This document shows, in pieces, positions 52,834-62,308 of a DNA stretch of 64,000 bases. The DNA is from HTCC2207 sp002685195. Lineage in GTDB: Bacteria > Pseudomonadota > Gammaproteobacteria > Pseudomonadales > Porticoccaceae. Each line of letters begins with the position of its first letter. Within the stretch, counting starts at the first letter, position 1. The translations under genes were made by a program, and so were the position numbers. The notes beneath the pieces are model-generated. The model was not told where the DNA came from. It saw only the letters and a program-made list of their open reading frames with translations, and did no database searches. The stretch covers positions 1,674,001 through 1,738,000 of the forward strand of contig CP179212.1 of assembly GCA_051201675.1 (NCBI GenBank). The letters run 5' to 3'.

Positions 52834-53814
52834 ATGCCTGAAACGACCTTACAGACGCATCATTCTGCCCACCTTGCGGTAGGTTTTGTGCTGATGCCTA
52901 GCTTTACTTTACTGCCCTTTTCGGCCTTTATTGATGCGCTACGCCTTGCTGCTGATGAGGGCGACAAAAGCCGTCAGGTTAACTGTCAGTGGACTGTTAT
53001 GGGGCCGGATTTGGCTCCGGTGAGCTCTAGTGCTGGGGTGACAGTGAAACCATGGGAGACTTACCGTGATCCGTCAGATTTTGATTATATTGTGGTGGTC
53101 GGGGGGCTATTAGACCAGACTCTTGAGGGCAGTGACCATGTGGTTGATTATCTGCAGCGAGCAGATGACGCTCACGTGCCTATTGTAGGTCTGTGCACAG
53201 GATCTTTTGTGATGATTAGAGCGGGACTGATGGATCAGCGACGTTGCTGTGTGTCATGGTTTCATCATAAGGATCTCACCGACCGCTTCGATAATGTCAC
53301 CCCCGTTGCAGACCAGCTTTTTGTCGATGATGGCGATCGAATTACCTGCGCAGGAGGTGCTGTGGCTGCTGATTTGGCTGCCTATATTATTGAGCGTCAT
53401 CTGGGCCAAAATTGGGCCCGCAAAAGTCTGCGTATTTTGGTTATGGACAATCCACGCCCCGCTGATGCTCCTCAGCCTCAACCAGGTGCTGATTATGAGG
53501 TAAGTAATCGCTGGGTGGCTAGAGCCCTTCTGCTAATGGAGCAAAACTTAAGTCGCCCATTGAGTACCGATGAAATGGCAGATCGTTTAGCGATCTCTAA
53601 GCGCCAGCTAGAGCGTTTATTTATTAGTGACACAGGTGAGAGCCTACAGAAGTTCTATCGTAAGATTCGATTGCGCTACGGATTGTGGCTACTGCAAAAT
53701 ACTGATCGATTAATTACCGACATTGGCCAAGAGTGTGGGTTCTCAGATACCGCCCATTTTTCTCGGGTATTTCGCCAAGCGTTTGATAAAAAACCAACCG
53801 ATTATCGCAGCTAG
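52834..53814 (+). CDS. GlxA-family transcriptional regulator (DJ-1/PfpI plus AraC), copy 1
   Basis: 326 residues. N-terminal DJ-1/PfpI-like domain (GFVLMPSFTLLPFSAFIDALR, nucleophile elbow GLCTGSF) and a C-terminal AraC double helix-turn-helix (MADRLAISKRQLERLF; IGQECGFSDTAHFSRVFR). This family includes GbdR, CdhR and SouR, which sense glycine betaine, carnitine and sarcosine. Position divergent from sox supports such a role. ATG 52834 with AGAGGG 9 nt upstream. Shares CTAG (53811-53814) with the stop of the next gene. Confidence 0.85.
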   Translation: MPETTLQTHHSAHLAVGFVLMPSFTLLPFSAFIDALRLAADEGDKSRQVNCQWTVMGPDLAPVSSSAGVTVKPWETYRDPSDFDYIVVVGGLLDQTLEGSDHVVDYLQRADDAHVPIVGLCTGSFVMIRAGLMDQRRCCVSWFHHKDLTDRFDNVTPVADQLFVDDGDRITCAGGAVAADLAAYIIERHLGQNWARKSLRILVMDNPRPADAPQPQPGADYEVSNRWVARALLLMEQNLSRPLSTDEMADRLAISKRQLERLFISDTGESLQKFYRKIRLRYGLWLLQNTDRLITDIGQECGFSDTAHFSRVFRQAFDKKPTDYRS

Positions 53815-54794
53815 CGCAGTGCCCTGCGCTCGCTACTAGGGGGCTTGCTGTATAGGTCGCTGTAACATTTACTGAAATGTGGGGCTGTGGAAAACCCGCA
53901 GCTAATGGCAACGTCAATTACCGGAATGGACGTTTGTAAGAGTAGTAATCGCGCTCGGGATAATCGCAGTTCTAAGTAGTAACGTGACGGTGCACAGTGA
54001 AGATAACGATTAAATAACCGCTCTAGTTGTCGCCGTGATATGCCTACATAATCTGCAACTTCATCTAAAGTCAGCGGCTCTTCTATGTTGCTTTCCATTA
54101 ATGTTACAGCGTCTACTAACCTTGGTTGACTAGCCCCAATAAGATACTTCAGGGGTGCGCGCTGAGCGTCTTTTTCGGTACGTACACGATCACAGGTGAA
54201 CTGTTCTGATATTTGCTGCACTAACTGGTGGCCGTGAATACTGGCAATAAGATTTAGCATCAGATCAATAGAGCTAATACCACCCGAGCAGGTGTAGCGG
54301 TCACGATCAATAACAAACAAGCTTGATGCTATATTTAACTTTGGAAACTCTTCACGAAAACTGGCTATATTTTCCCAGTGAATGGTGCAACGGTATCCAT
54401 CAAGTAAGCCTGCGGCTGCGAGAGCATAACTGCCTGTACAGATGCCTCCCATAGGAATTTTGCGCTTGGAGATCAGACGTAAACTCTCTATCAGCGGCTT
54501 GTCACAGTATTTTTTGACCGAGTAACCACCGCAGACTAGTAGTATGTTTATGCCATCTGCATCTTTTAAACTGCCGTCCAGATTTATCTCCAATCCAGCA
54601 CTGGATGTCACGGGTTCTCCATCAAGGCTACGCAGAGTCCAGGTGTACAGTTCTCGGCCGCTCAACCGGTTGGCCATGCGAAGGATACCAACAGCATTAG
54701 AAAAGGTGCTTAGGGTGTATTCTGGAAGCATTAAAAAGCCAACGTGCATTGCTACGTCGGTCTCGTTGACTGGTGTTTCAGTTGAATTCGACAT
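53811..54794 (-). CDS. GlxA-family transcriptional regulator, copy 2
   Basis: 327 residues with the same DJ-1 plus AraC layout: GFLMLPEYTLSTFSNAVGILR, GGICTGSY, VADYVGISRRQLERLF and ISCGFSTAPHFSKCY. GTG 54800 is possible, but AGAAGG favours ATG 54794. Convergent with copy 1 and upstream of nothing on its own strand except the methyl-transfer operon end 114 bp behind it. Confidence 0.85.
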   Translation of the reverse strand: MSNSTETPVNETDVAMHVGFLMLPEYTLSTFSNAVGILRMANRLSGRELYTWTLRSLDGEPVTSSAGLEINLDGSLKDADGINILLVCGGYSVKKYCDKPLIESLRLISKRKIPMGGICTGSYALAAAGLLDGYRCTIHWENIASFREEFPKLNIASSLFVIDRDRYTCSGGISSIDLMLNLIASIHGHQLVQQISEQFTCDRVRTEKDAQRAPLKYLIGASQPRLVDAVTLMESNIEEPLTLDEVADYVGISRRQLERLFNRYLHCAPSRYYLELRLSRARLLLLQTSIPVIDVAISCGFSTAPHFSKCYSDLYSKPPSSERRALR

Positions 54795-54914
54795 TTTCAC
54801 CTTCTTACCATAATCATAGATTACGATATGCGTTTTAGGAAACGCCTGTTCGGTCTCTCATTAAAGACTCTTGAAGCGAGTATATGTTAACTAAGGGGAA
54901 TATAAGAAGCTTTT

Positions 54915-56933
54915 TTATCGTCGTCGTCTTTTTCGCCCGCCAGGGGATTCTGTGATGAGCTTCTCGGGGGGTTTGTCGATTATGGAAAACAAGTTTGGAA
55001 AAGGATCTGTCTTGTTCGGGAACGCCATGGCATCAACAAAGTACTGTTGAAATTTAGGCTCCATAGCGGTCTCAATTTTTTCTATATTGGTGACTAGATC
55101 CTCAATAGTATTGCGGGACTGGTTATTGAGTAATGCGATTCTAGCTCCGGTTCCAGCAGCGTTACCTGCTGAGGAAACCTGGTTTAGAGCGCAGTCAGGA
55201 ATTAGACCCAACACCATCGCATGCTGAACATTAATATGGCTACCAAATGCACCTGCCAGACGAATACGATCGACATGGTCAATATCTAGTTTGTCCATGA
55301 GCAGCTTAACTCCGGCGTAAAGGGCAGCCTTAGCTAACTGGATTTGACGGATATCATTTTGAGTGACCAAAATAGGTGCTTGGTTTTCAGTTAAATCTGA
55401 TTGATACAATACATAAGACCAAGTGCGGCCATCGGCTACGACAAGGGGTGAACGGCTAGCCAATTCGCCATCTATAATGCCATCGACAGTGACAATACCT
55501 GAAAGATACATCTCAGCAACCACTTCGATAATGCCTGACCCACAAATACCTGTGACACCAAATTTTGAGGTCTCTTCGATGAAGCCTGGCTCATCGCTCC
55601 ATAAATCTGAGCCAATCACTTTAAATCGTGCCACTAGGGTGCCTGGGTCAATGCGTACACGCTCAATCGCACCGGCAGCTGCTCGCTGACCTGCGCTAAT
55701 TTGAGCCCCTTCAAAAGCGGGCCCTGTGGGGCTGGAACACGCTAACAATCGATTTTCATCACCCAATACGATTTCGGCGTTGGTCCCTACATCAACCAGC
55801 AGAGTCATGGCTTTTTGCTGCTGCGGCTCTTCAGAGAGAATCACGCCAGCAGTATCTGCACCAACATGGCCAGCTATGCATGGCAAGATATAGATTCTAC
55901 CTCCATGATTAATCTGTAAATCTAACTCACGAGCTGGCATCTCCACTGCTGTGTCAGTAGTGAGGGCAAAGGGTGCTCCGCCCAACTCAACGGGATTAAT
56001 CCCCAGCAGTAGATGGTGCATAATTGGATTTGCCACAAGGGTGATTTCTAAAATATCCTCTACCTTTGCTTTGACCTGTTTGGCGACGTTTTTAAAGAGA
56101 TCGTTCAGAGCCACGCGAATCGCGCTAGTCATTTCTTGAGCACCCTCTGGGTGCATCATGACATAGGAAACACGACTCATTAAATCTTCGCCAAAGCGAA
56201 TTTGTGGATTCATGACACTGGCACTTGCTAATACGTCTCCACTAGAAAGATCACACAGGTGCACAGCAACGGTGGTAGATCCTACGTCGACCGCTACGCC
56301 ATAGGCTAGATCATGAAAGCCAGCCCAAAGTGCAATAATTGAATGATTTCTGTGCACTGCGACGGTAAGTCTACGGCCACTTTCTTTGAGCGCAGGTTGC
56401 AAGCGAGCCAGCAATGCCGCATCGCAGGTCAAACTAGACAACCCCCAATCTGACTCTAGTACATCAAGTAGGTGCTGAAGATCCCCCTTGGGCACTTCCA
56501 TGTCAGGCTCTGGCACTTCTACACAATACAATCGGGTGGCCGCATCAAGCTCAATGTCACGATATTCAGCAGCTTTGCGAACCACTTGACGATGGACTTG
56601 GCTCTCTGGTGGAACGTCAATAACGCAGTCATCAAGTAATAGCGTATGGCAGCTTAGTCGACGGTCTTGTGCGAGGGGCTTTTTGCGTTGGTTATAACTT
56701 TTTTCAGTTTCACTTAAGGGGGAAAGATGATCTTTTGACGACTGAATCTGATGCTTGGGGAAGGCGCCTTCAGCACAGGTAACCTGACAACGCCCACAGA
56801 GACCTCGCCCTCCGCAAACAGAATCAATATCAACTCCCAAAATTCGGGCAGCATCTAGTAATGGCGTGTTGACAGGAAAGCTGCCGCGCCTACCAGAGGG
56901 CGTAAATACTACCTTTACCATTGAGTCACTCAT
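54915..56933 (-). CDS. RACo-like ASKHA reductive activator of corrinoid protein
   Basis: 672 residues. N-terminal 2Fe-2S ferredoxin domain with Cys40, Cys46, Cys49 (SVCGGRGLCGRCQ) and Cys95 (RRLSCHTL); linker; then ASKHA ATPase with AVDVGSTTVAVHLCDL, TLLVDVGTNAEIVLG and ACSSPTGPAFEGA. Family members re-reduce Co(II) corrinoid to Co(I). Ends in an Arg-rich GGRKRRRR tail. Last gene of the operon; 28 bp after the methyltransferase. Confidence 0.88.
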   Translation of the reverse strand: MSDSMVKVVFTPSGRRGSFPVNTPLLDAARILGVDIDSVCGGRGLCGRCQVTCAEGAFPKHQIQSSKDHLSPLSETEKSYNQRKKPLAQDRRLSCHTLLLDDCVIDVPPESQVHRQVVRKAAEYRDIELDAATRLYCVEVPEPDMEVPKGDLQHLLDVLESDWGLSSLTCDAALLARLQPALKESGRRLTVAVHRNHSIIALWAGFHDLAYGVAVDVGSTTVAVHLCDLSSGDVLASASVMNPQIRFGEDLMSRVSYVMMHPEGAQEMTSAIRVALNDLFKNVAKQVKAKVEDILEITLVANPIMHHLLLGINPVELGGAPFALTTDTAVEMPARELDLQINHGGRIYILPCIAGHVGADTAGVILSEEPQQQKAMTLLVDVGTNAEIVLGDENRLLACSSPTGPAFEGAQISAGQRAAAGAIERVRIDPGTLVARFKVIGSDLWSDEPGFIEETSKFGVTGICGSGIIEVVAEMYLSGIVTVDGIIDGELASRSPLVVADGRTWSYVLYQSDLTENQAPILVTQNDIRQIQLAKAALYAGVKLLMDKLDIDHVDRIRLAGAFGSHINVQHAMVLGLIPDCALNQVSSAGNAAGTGARIALLNNQSRNTIEDLVTNIEKIETAMEPKFQQYFVDAMAFPNKTDPFPNLFSIIDKPPEKLITESPGGRKRRRR

Positions 56934-56961
56934 GACTGTCCTTCGCTATTACGTAGTCTCC

Positions 56962-57855
56962 TTAACGAGCGCGGCGACGGCTGGTTCTTCCGCCTCGACC
57001 AATCTCTGCAGTGGGTTCTCTGTAGGCTTTAATCCAATTAGCACAATTAGGATCTTTGCCCATCATTACATCACCACCTCGAACCGCTGCCATGACTTCT
57101 GGATGCAGTGGACTGGTAATTGCTGAGGTCATTCCAGCGCCCATGGCCATGGTTAAAAAGGCGCTATTAATGCCATTGCGATTAGGCAAACCAAAACTAA
57201 CATTAGATGCACCGCAGGTGGTGTTGACTTTAAGCTCTTCACGTAGGCGTCGAACCACATGCATGACCTGCAGGCCTGCTGTGTTAATTGCTCCAATTGG
57301 CATCACTAGGGGATCAACCACAACATCACTGTAGTGAATTCCGTAATCTGCTGCACGCTCGACGATCTTTTTTGCAACAGCAAAGCGCTCATTAGGATCT
57401 TCAGAAATACCGGTTTCATCATTAGAGATTGCTACCACCGCAGCCCCGTATTTTTTTACTAAGGGCAATACGCGCTCAAGCACTTCGTCTTCACCGGTGA
57501 CAGAGTTCACTAAAGCTTTGCCTTGGTAGACAGACAAACCAACTTCAAGAGCTGCAATAATTGATGAGTCAATACTAATGGGTGCATCGGTGATCGACTG
57601 CACTAATTGAATCGCTTCTCCAAGAATTCTTGGCTCATCTGCCAAGGGAATCCCCGCATTAACATCTAGCATTTGAGCGCCTGCAGCCACCTGCGCAAGA
57701 GCATCAGCTTCAACGCGACTGTAGTCGCCTACTTTCATTTCTTCCGCAAGTATTTTTCGGCCAGTGGGATTAATTCGTTCGCCAATAATGACAAAAGGAT
57801 GGTCAAAGCCAATATTGACCTCTTTGGTAGCCGAGCTGATAGTAGTTACAGTCAT
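56962..57855 (-). CDS. Pterin-dependent methyltransferase (methyl-THF:corrinoid type)
   Basis: 297 residues, dihydropteroate-synthase-like TIM barrel. VIIGERINPTGRKILAEEMK, QMLDVNAGIPLADEP, SIDSSIIAALE and ASNVSFGLPNRNGINSAF match MtvA/MtgA/AcsE-type enzymes that move methyl between corrinoid protein and tetrahydrofolate. Ends with RGGRTSRRRAR, another basic tail. In context it unloads methyl-cobalamin onto THF. Confidence 0.85.
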   Translation of the reverse strand: MTVTTISSATKEVNIGFDHPFVIIGERINPTGRKILAEEMKVGDYSRVEADALAQVAAGAQMLDVNAGIPLADEPRILGEAIQLVQSITDAPISIDSSIIAALEVGLSVYQGKALVNSVTGEDEVLERVLPLVKKYGAAVVAISNDETGISEDPNERFAVAKKIVERAADYGIHYSDVVVDPLVMPIGAINTAGLQVMHVVRRLREELKVNTTCGASNVSFGLPNRNGINSAFLTMAMGAGMTSAITSPLHPEVMAAVRGGDVMMGKDPNCANWIKAYREPTAEIGRGGRTSRRRAR

Positions 57856-57920
57856 AATATTTCCTATTTTTATTCGGTTGAACCCATTTACACTCTAGTT
57901 TCAACAGTATTTTCAATAAT

Positions 57921-58856
57921 TTAAGTTGTTGTAAAACCTTTTTCTGAAATCTCAAAGTGTCCATCCTGAATCTTATACATCCACTCAGCTGACTTTTTAA
58001 GTCCTCCTAACGGATAGAGATGGCATTGTTGTATCAGGCAATCAGGGTCAGCGTTAATACCTTCGATCAAATCTCTCAATAATTCACTGGGCTCTGATGA
58101 GGGTGCATTGACGAACTTGCCCAAGACGGAATCTTTTAGACCCAGCTTTATCATATCCAGGGGGTTGCGGGTTAGAAAGCGCATGGACGGGCCCACTCCA
58201 CAATGTTGAGCATGGCGCATCAATGTTTTAATAGTTGCTATACCGGGAATACCGACGTAAACAGGCAACATGTTGCCTTGCTCACGAATTTTCTTTTCCC
58301 ACGCGAGCACGGGGGCTGCTTCAAAGACAAACTGCGTCGCAAGATAGAGGCTCATGGCGGACTCTTTTGCATAGTCATTCTTTTGCTGAATGGCCAAAGC
58401 ACAATCTGCATCGGAAATGTCCGGACTACCTTCGGGGTGACCTGCCAAACCAAGCTTTGTAAAACCGTACTTCTCAAACAACCCCGTACGTAATACGTCA
58501 ATGGAGGCATTAAATTCACCAACAGGTTTGTCAACGCCACCACCGATTAGTAAGCCTTCGGTAATTCCCTCACTCTGGAGCGCAGCAAGGCTTTCTTCTA
58601 ACATTTGTGCTGAGGGGATCGAGCGAGCGGCAAAGTGCGGAACGGGCTTATAGCCTTCGAATTTCAGTCGACGCACAGTAACCATGGTGTCACTAAAGTC
58701 GGAACCGGGCAAAAAAGTCACGTACACAGTGCACCCTGCCCTGAGGATTTGACTAAAGTCACTTACTTTTGCAGCGCCACCGGGTGTTACCTCTAGAGTG
58801 GTTTTACCCATGAGGCCAATTAATGCCTGCTTTTCTTGGTTTGTACTCAGAGGCAT
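57921..58856 (-). CDS. Methylenetetrahydrofolate reductase-like protein
   Basis: 311 residues, FAD TIM barrel of the MTHFR superfamily: STLEVTP-like start (KTTLEVTPGGAAKV), GYKPVPHFAARSI, EGLLIGGGVDKP, GLAGHPEGSPDI, and LATQFVFEAA. In this operon it would oxidise methyl-THF to methylene-THF rather than supply methionine synthase. ATG 58856 has GGAGAG 7 nt upstream. Too divergent for a confident metF symbol. Confidence 0.8.
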   Translation of the reverse strand: MPLSTNQEKQALIGLMGKTTLEVTPGGAAKVSDFSQILRAGCTVYVTFLPGSDFSDTMVTVRRLKFEGYKPVPHFAARSIPSAQMLEESLAALQSEGITEGLLIGGGVDKPVGEFNASIDVLRTGLFEKYGFTKLGLAGHPEGSPDISDADCALAIQQKNDYAKESAMSLYLATQFVFEAAPVLAWEKKIREQGNMLPVYVGIPGIATIKTLMRHAQHCGVGPSMRFLTRNPLDMIKLGLKDSVLGKFVNAPSSEPSELLRDLIEGINADPDCLIQQCHLYPLGGLKKSAEWMYKIQDGHFEISEKGFTTT

Positions 58857-58925
58857 CTGCACTCTCTCCACTAATCGGTCTATATCGCTCCATTTAGGAT
58901 CAATGAACCGATACTGTTTAGTCTG

Positions 58926-59228
58926 TTACTCGGCCTTTAGCCCTTTGTTTTTAATTAAAACCTTAATATCGTCATCTGAGTACTGTTGTTCAATCGCCGT
59001 TGCAAATTCTTCGGCAAGCGCTTGGGGAGTGCCCTCTGCTTCTAGGGATCCTGACTCTCGTCGCCAGTCCGCCAAGTATTCCTCACTGCCACCTTTGCCC
59101 GCCCTCATGGCTGCACGATCAATTGCCGCCTGAAAACGATGACTTAAAATCGCTTTGCCTCGCTCTCGACCGCGCTTCACCAATACCTGGGCTGGAATAT
59201 CACGCCAATAAACTACAATTTTCTGCAT
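58926..59228 (-). CDS. Small conserved protein, PF13769 'virulence factor' family
   Basis: 100 residues: KIVVYWRDIPAQVLVKRGR and YLADWRRESGSLEAEG are typical. The family name is historical and no mechanism is known. Regularly found beside corrinoid methyltransferase genes in proteobacteria by my recollection; here it sits between the MTHFR-like and DUF1638 genes. Confidence 0.75.
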   Translation of the reverse strand: MQKIVVYWRDIPAQVLVKRGRERGKAILSHRFQAAIDRAAMRAGKGGSEEYLADWRRESGSLEAEGTPQALAEEFATAIEQQYSDDDIKVLIKNKGLKAE

Positions 59229-59261
59229 TTTGAAATCGACTCCATTTCAGAATAGTGCGAC

Positions 59262-59891
59262 CTATCCAAACTTTAAGACCTGCAATTCAAGGCCAGTTTG
59301 CAAATCACCGTATCCACAGTGTTCGTGCTCAAAATCTAAGCCAAGGAAAAGCGCAGCATTTTTGGCTAGAGAGCGCACGCTGGGATTATCTTCTTGGGAC
59401 AAATAGACAACCCTTGTGTAATTCCCAAAATACTGATCTCTAAGCTCCGGATGCTGATCTAGCTTTAACCCTTTAATCACCAACCTTTCGAAATGCTTAG
59501 CCAAAAAGTCAGTTAAATAAAAACTGCCTAATTCTTGCTCACTAATTTCTTTAAATCTTTGTTCGCCGGCAAAAAAAGAATAACAGTGCGCCCCTGGCAG
59601 TCGCTCTATATTCTCATCTTCAAGTACCCGATCTATCTCTCCACCACTGCCGCAGTCTGCATAGGCGACAAAAATATTGTTATATTCATTTCGATGCTGA
59701 GCGATCTTTTCTCTTAGCTTACCAGCGATCAAATGAGGTCTATTGTGTAGCTCTGCATCAAGGCACTTTAGGTGCAAATGATTCCAACGATTTAGTGTCT
59801 GCAACTGAACAATTTCCTGAGCCAATGCGCCGCACGCGATGATTAAAATCGGTGATGATTGCGCCGCTGGATCACGGGCCGTAGACATCAA
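59262..59891 (-). CDS. DUF1638 protein
   Basis: 209 residues. PILIIACGALAQEIVQL, YNNIFVAYADCGSGGEID and LPGAHCYSFFAG with conserved Cys (YADCGSGG; HCYSFF) match DUF1638, common near MttB-type genes in methanogens and bacteria. Corrinoid or metal-related help is inferred from context only. Overlaps the corrinoid protein stop by 4 bp. Confidence 0.8.
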   Translation of the reverse strand: MMSTARDPAAQSSPILIIACGALAQEIVQLQTLNRWNHLHLKCLDAELHNRPHLIAGKLREKIAQHRNEYNNIFVAYADCGSGGEIDRVLEDENIERLPGAHCYSFFAGEQRFKEISEQELGSFYLTDFLAKHFERLVIKGLKLDQHPELRDQYFGNYTRVVYLSQEDNPSVRSLAKNAALFLGLDFEHEHCGYGDLQTGLELQVLKFG

Positions 59892-60589
59892 GCAGTCGAC
59901 TCAAGTACTCTGCGCTCAGACACTAGACGAATCGCCGTGGTTGCTGCATCAGCGGCATCTCGGCAATAAGCATCTGCACCCACAGCCAAACCAAACTCTT
60001 CATTAAGCGGTGCACCGCCCACCATAACAATGTATTTTTCACGGAGCTTTTGCTCAGTCAAAGCATCAATAACCACTTTCATGTAGGGCATGGTGGTGGT
60101 TAGTAGTGCTGACATACCTAAAATATCTGGCTTGTGACGCTCAAGAGCAGCGAGATATTCTTCTACTGAGTTATTAATGCCAATATCAAAGACCTCAAAC
60201 CCAGCACCTTCCATCATCATGGCGACTAAATTCTTACCAATGTCATGAATGTCGCCTTTAACGGTACCTATCACCATCGTGCCAACGGGTTTAGCGCCGG
60301 TTTCAGCGAGTAGCGGCTTTAAAATAGACATGCCACCTTTCATTGCATTTGCCGCTAGCAACACCTCGGGAACAAACAGAATACCGTCTCGGAAATCTAT
60401 CCCGACAACAGTCATACCGTCCACCAGAGCTTCTCCTAGGACTCGCTCCGCTGACCAGCCGCGGGCCAATAGAATATCTGTACCTTCCATGATCTCTTCT
60501 TTTAAACCATCGTAGAGATCATCGTGCATCTGCAATACCAGTTCATCGTCAGGTAATTCGGCTAATATGATATCTTCTTCATCAGACAT
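59888..60589 (-). CDS. Methyltransferase cognate corrinoid protein
   Basis: 233 residues. N-terminal helical cap (LARGWSAERVLGEALVDGM, LFVPEVLLAANAM) and B12-binding Rossmann domain with DIHDIG (Asp113, axial ligand His115, Gly118), GMSALLTTTMPYM and VGGAPLNEEF. Carries the methyl group as methyl-Co(III). Same family as MtbC/MttC/MtgC. Located right after its methyltransferase. Confidence 0.93.
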   Translation of the reverse strand: MSDEEDIILAELPDDELVLQMHDDLYDGLKEEIMEGTDILLARGWSAERVLGEALVDGMTVVGIDFRDGILFVPEVLLAANAMKGGMSILKPLLAETGAKPVGTMVIGTVKGDIHDIGKNLVAMMMEGAGFEVFDIGINNSVEEYLAALERHKPDILGMSALLTTTMPYMKVVIDALTEQKLREKYIVMVGGAPLNEEFGLAVGADAYCRDAADAATTAIRLVSERRVLESTA

Positions 60590-60612
60590 AGTTCACAACC
60601 CCCAATAGGTGT

Positions 60613-62166
60613 TTAGTAGTCTCGGTCAGCATATGAGTTTTTGCGTCGTGCAATGAAATCAAGTAATGCTTCATCAACAGCTGGGTCCATCGCTGGTGGC
60701 TGATAATCGTTAAGCATTTTTTTCCATAAACCATTAGCCCGCTGAGCTGAATCTAAGGCGCCATCAGCGGTCCATTGTTCGAAACTATTATTATCCGCCA
60801 CAGTAGATCGATAAAATGCGGTTTCAAAATTTTTGAGAGTATGAGCAGATCCAAGGTAGTGCTTACCTGGGCCTACCTCTCGAAATGCATCAAAGGCTTG
60901 ACCATTCTCAGACATATCCATGCCACCCAATAGTACAGATATCATGCTTGCTTGATCACAATCCATGATGAATTTTTCATAGCCCATCGCTAAGCCACCC
61001 TCAAGCCATCCAGCGGTATGGAGCATAAAGTTTACACCCGCTAGGGATGCCGTCTGCAGTGTATTCGCTGCCTCATATGCGGCCTGTGCGTCGGGTAATT
61101 TAGACCCACATAGACCACCGCCACTTCTGAAAGGTACGCCTAATCGCCGCGCTAGAGCAGCCGCTGCATAAAGTATTTGACTAGGCTCTGGCGTACCAAA
61201 CGTAGGGGCTCCTGACGCCATAGACACCGCAGCAGCGAAGGTTCCAAATACAACCGGAGCACCTGGTCGGCACAGCTGGGTGAAGGCGATTCCGGCCAAT
61301 GCTTCGGCTAAAATTTGAGTTACAGTTCCAGCTGCGGTAACTGGTGACATTGCACCAGCTAGAATAAACGGTGAAACAACTGTAGCCTGATTATTGCGAG
61401 CATACACCTTTAGCGATCCAAGCATGGTCGCATCATAGGTCATTGGTGAGTTCACATTAATCAAGCTGGTGAGTACACAATTCTGGTCAACAAATTCATC
61501 ACCAAACACCAACTTTGCCATGTCCACAGTATCTTGAGCACGCTCAAAGTGAGTGACTGATCCCATTAGCGGCTTATCACTGTACTTAAAGTGCGTGTAA
61601 ACCATATCAAAGTGACGTTTATTCACCGGCAGATCAACTGGCTCACAAACGGTGCCTCCTGAATGGTGGATATCTGGCGCCATGTAAGCTAATTTAACGA
61701 AATTTTTGAAATCTTCAATCGTTGCGTAACGGCGACCTTGATCGATATCGTGCACAAAGGGAGAACCGTAGGCTGGCACGAGTACCGTTCGCTTGCCGCC
61801 TATGATGGTGCTGCGCTCTGGATTACGAGCATGTTGCACATACTCTTTTGGAGCACTGGCTTGAATGATCGATCGACAGAGGCCCTTGGGAAATCGAACG
61901 CGCGTGCCTTGAACATCGGCGCCAGCGTCCTTCCACATCTCTAACGCTTCAGGGTCATCAAGAAAATCTATGCCAATCTCTTCCAACAAGATGTCAGCAT
62001 TATCTTCAATCAGTTGAAGGCTTTCTTCGGAGAGATACTCTAGGTAAGGAATTTTGCGCTCGATAAAGGGAACTGTTTTAGCCACAGCATTAGCGCGAGC
62101 TTCGCGACGCCCTTCTCGTCCGCCACCTTCTCTACCTGCTCTTCTTCTACCTGTTCGTTCAGTCAT
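60613..62166 (-). CDS. MttB-superfamily corrinoid methyltransferase (non-pyrrolysine)
   Basis: 517 residues from ATG 62166. Begins with an Arg/Gly-rich tail (about 1-32) then the MttB TIM barrel: EEIGIDFLDDPEAL, HSGGTVCEPVDLP, SPMTYDATMLGSLKVYARNN, GTFAAAVSMASGAPTFG, and FIMDCDQASMISVLLGGMDM. No internal TAG, so this is the Pyl-free type, whose characterised member MtgB demethylates glycine betaine; carnitine- and proline-betaine-specific forms also exist. A GTG at 62196 in the same frame is possible. Neighbouring dimethylglycine and sarcosine enzymes favour glycine betaine. Confidence 0.88.
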   Translation of the reverse strand: MTERTGRRRAGREGGGREGRREARANAVAKTVPFIERKIPYLEYLSEESLQLIEDNADILLEEIGIDFLDDPEALEMWKDAGADVQGTRVRFPKGLCRSIIQASAPKEYVQHARNPERSTIIGGKRTVLVPAYGSPFVHDIDQGRRYATIEDFKNFVKLAYMAPDIHHSGGTVCEPVDLPVNKRHFDMVYTHFKYSDKPLMGSVTHFERAQDTVDMAKLVFGDEFVDQNCVLTSLINVNSPMTYDATMLGSLKVYARNNQATVVSPFILAGAMSPVTAAGTVTQILAEALAGIAFTQLCRPGAPVVFGTFAAAVSMASGAPTFGTPEPSQILYAAAALARRLGVPFRSGGGLCGSKLPDAQAAYEAANTLQTASLAGVNFMLHTAGWLEGGLAMGYEKFIMDCDQASMISVLLGGMDMSENGQAFDAFREVGPGKHYLGSAHTLKNFETAFYRSTVADNNSFEQWTADGALDSAQRANGLWKKMLNDYQPPAMDPAVDEALLDFIARRKNSYADRDY

Positions 62167-62308
62167 AATAGTCAATCCAATAAGGGCTAAAGCCACCCTC
62201 TTTAAGCAGTGAAAGCAATGGGCGCAGTCTGTGCTTCTTTAGCACCCATCGCATACAATTTTGCGACCTAAGCATATACGGTCACGACAACTTTAAAGAG
62301 CCCGTAAA

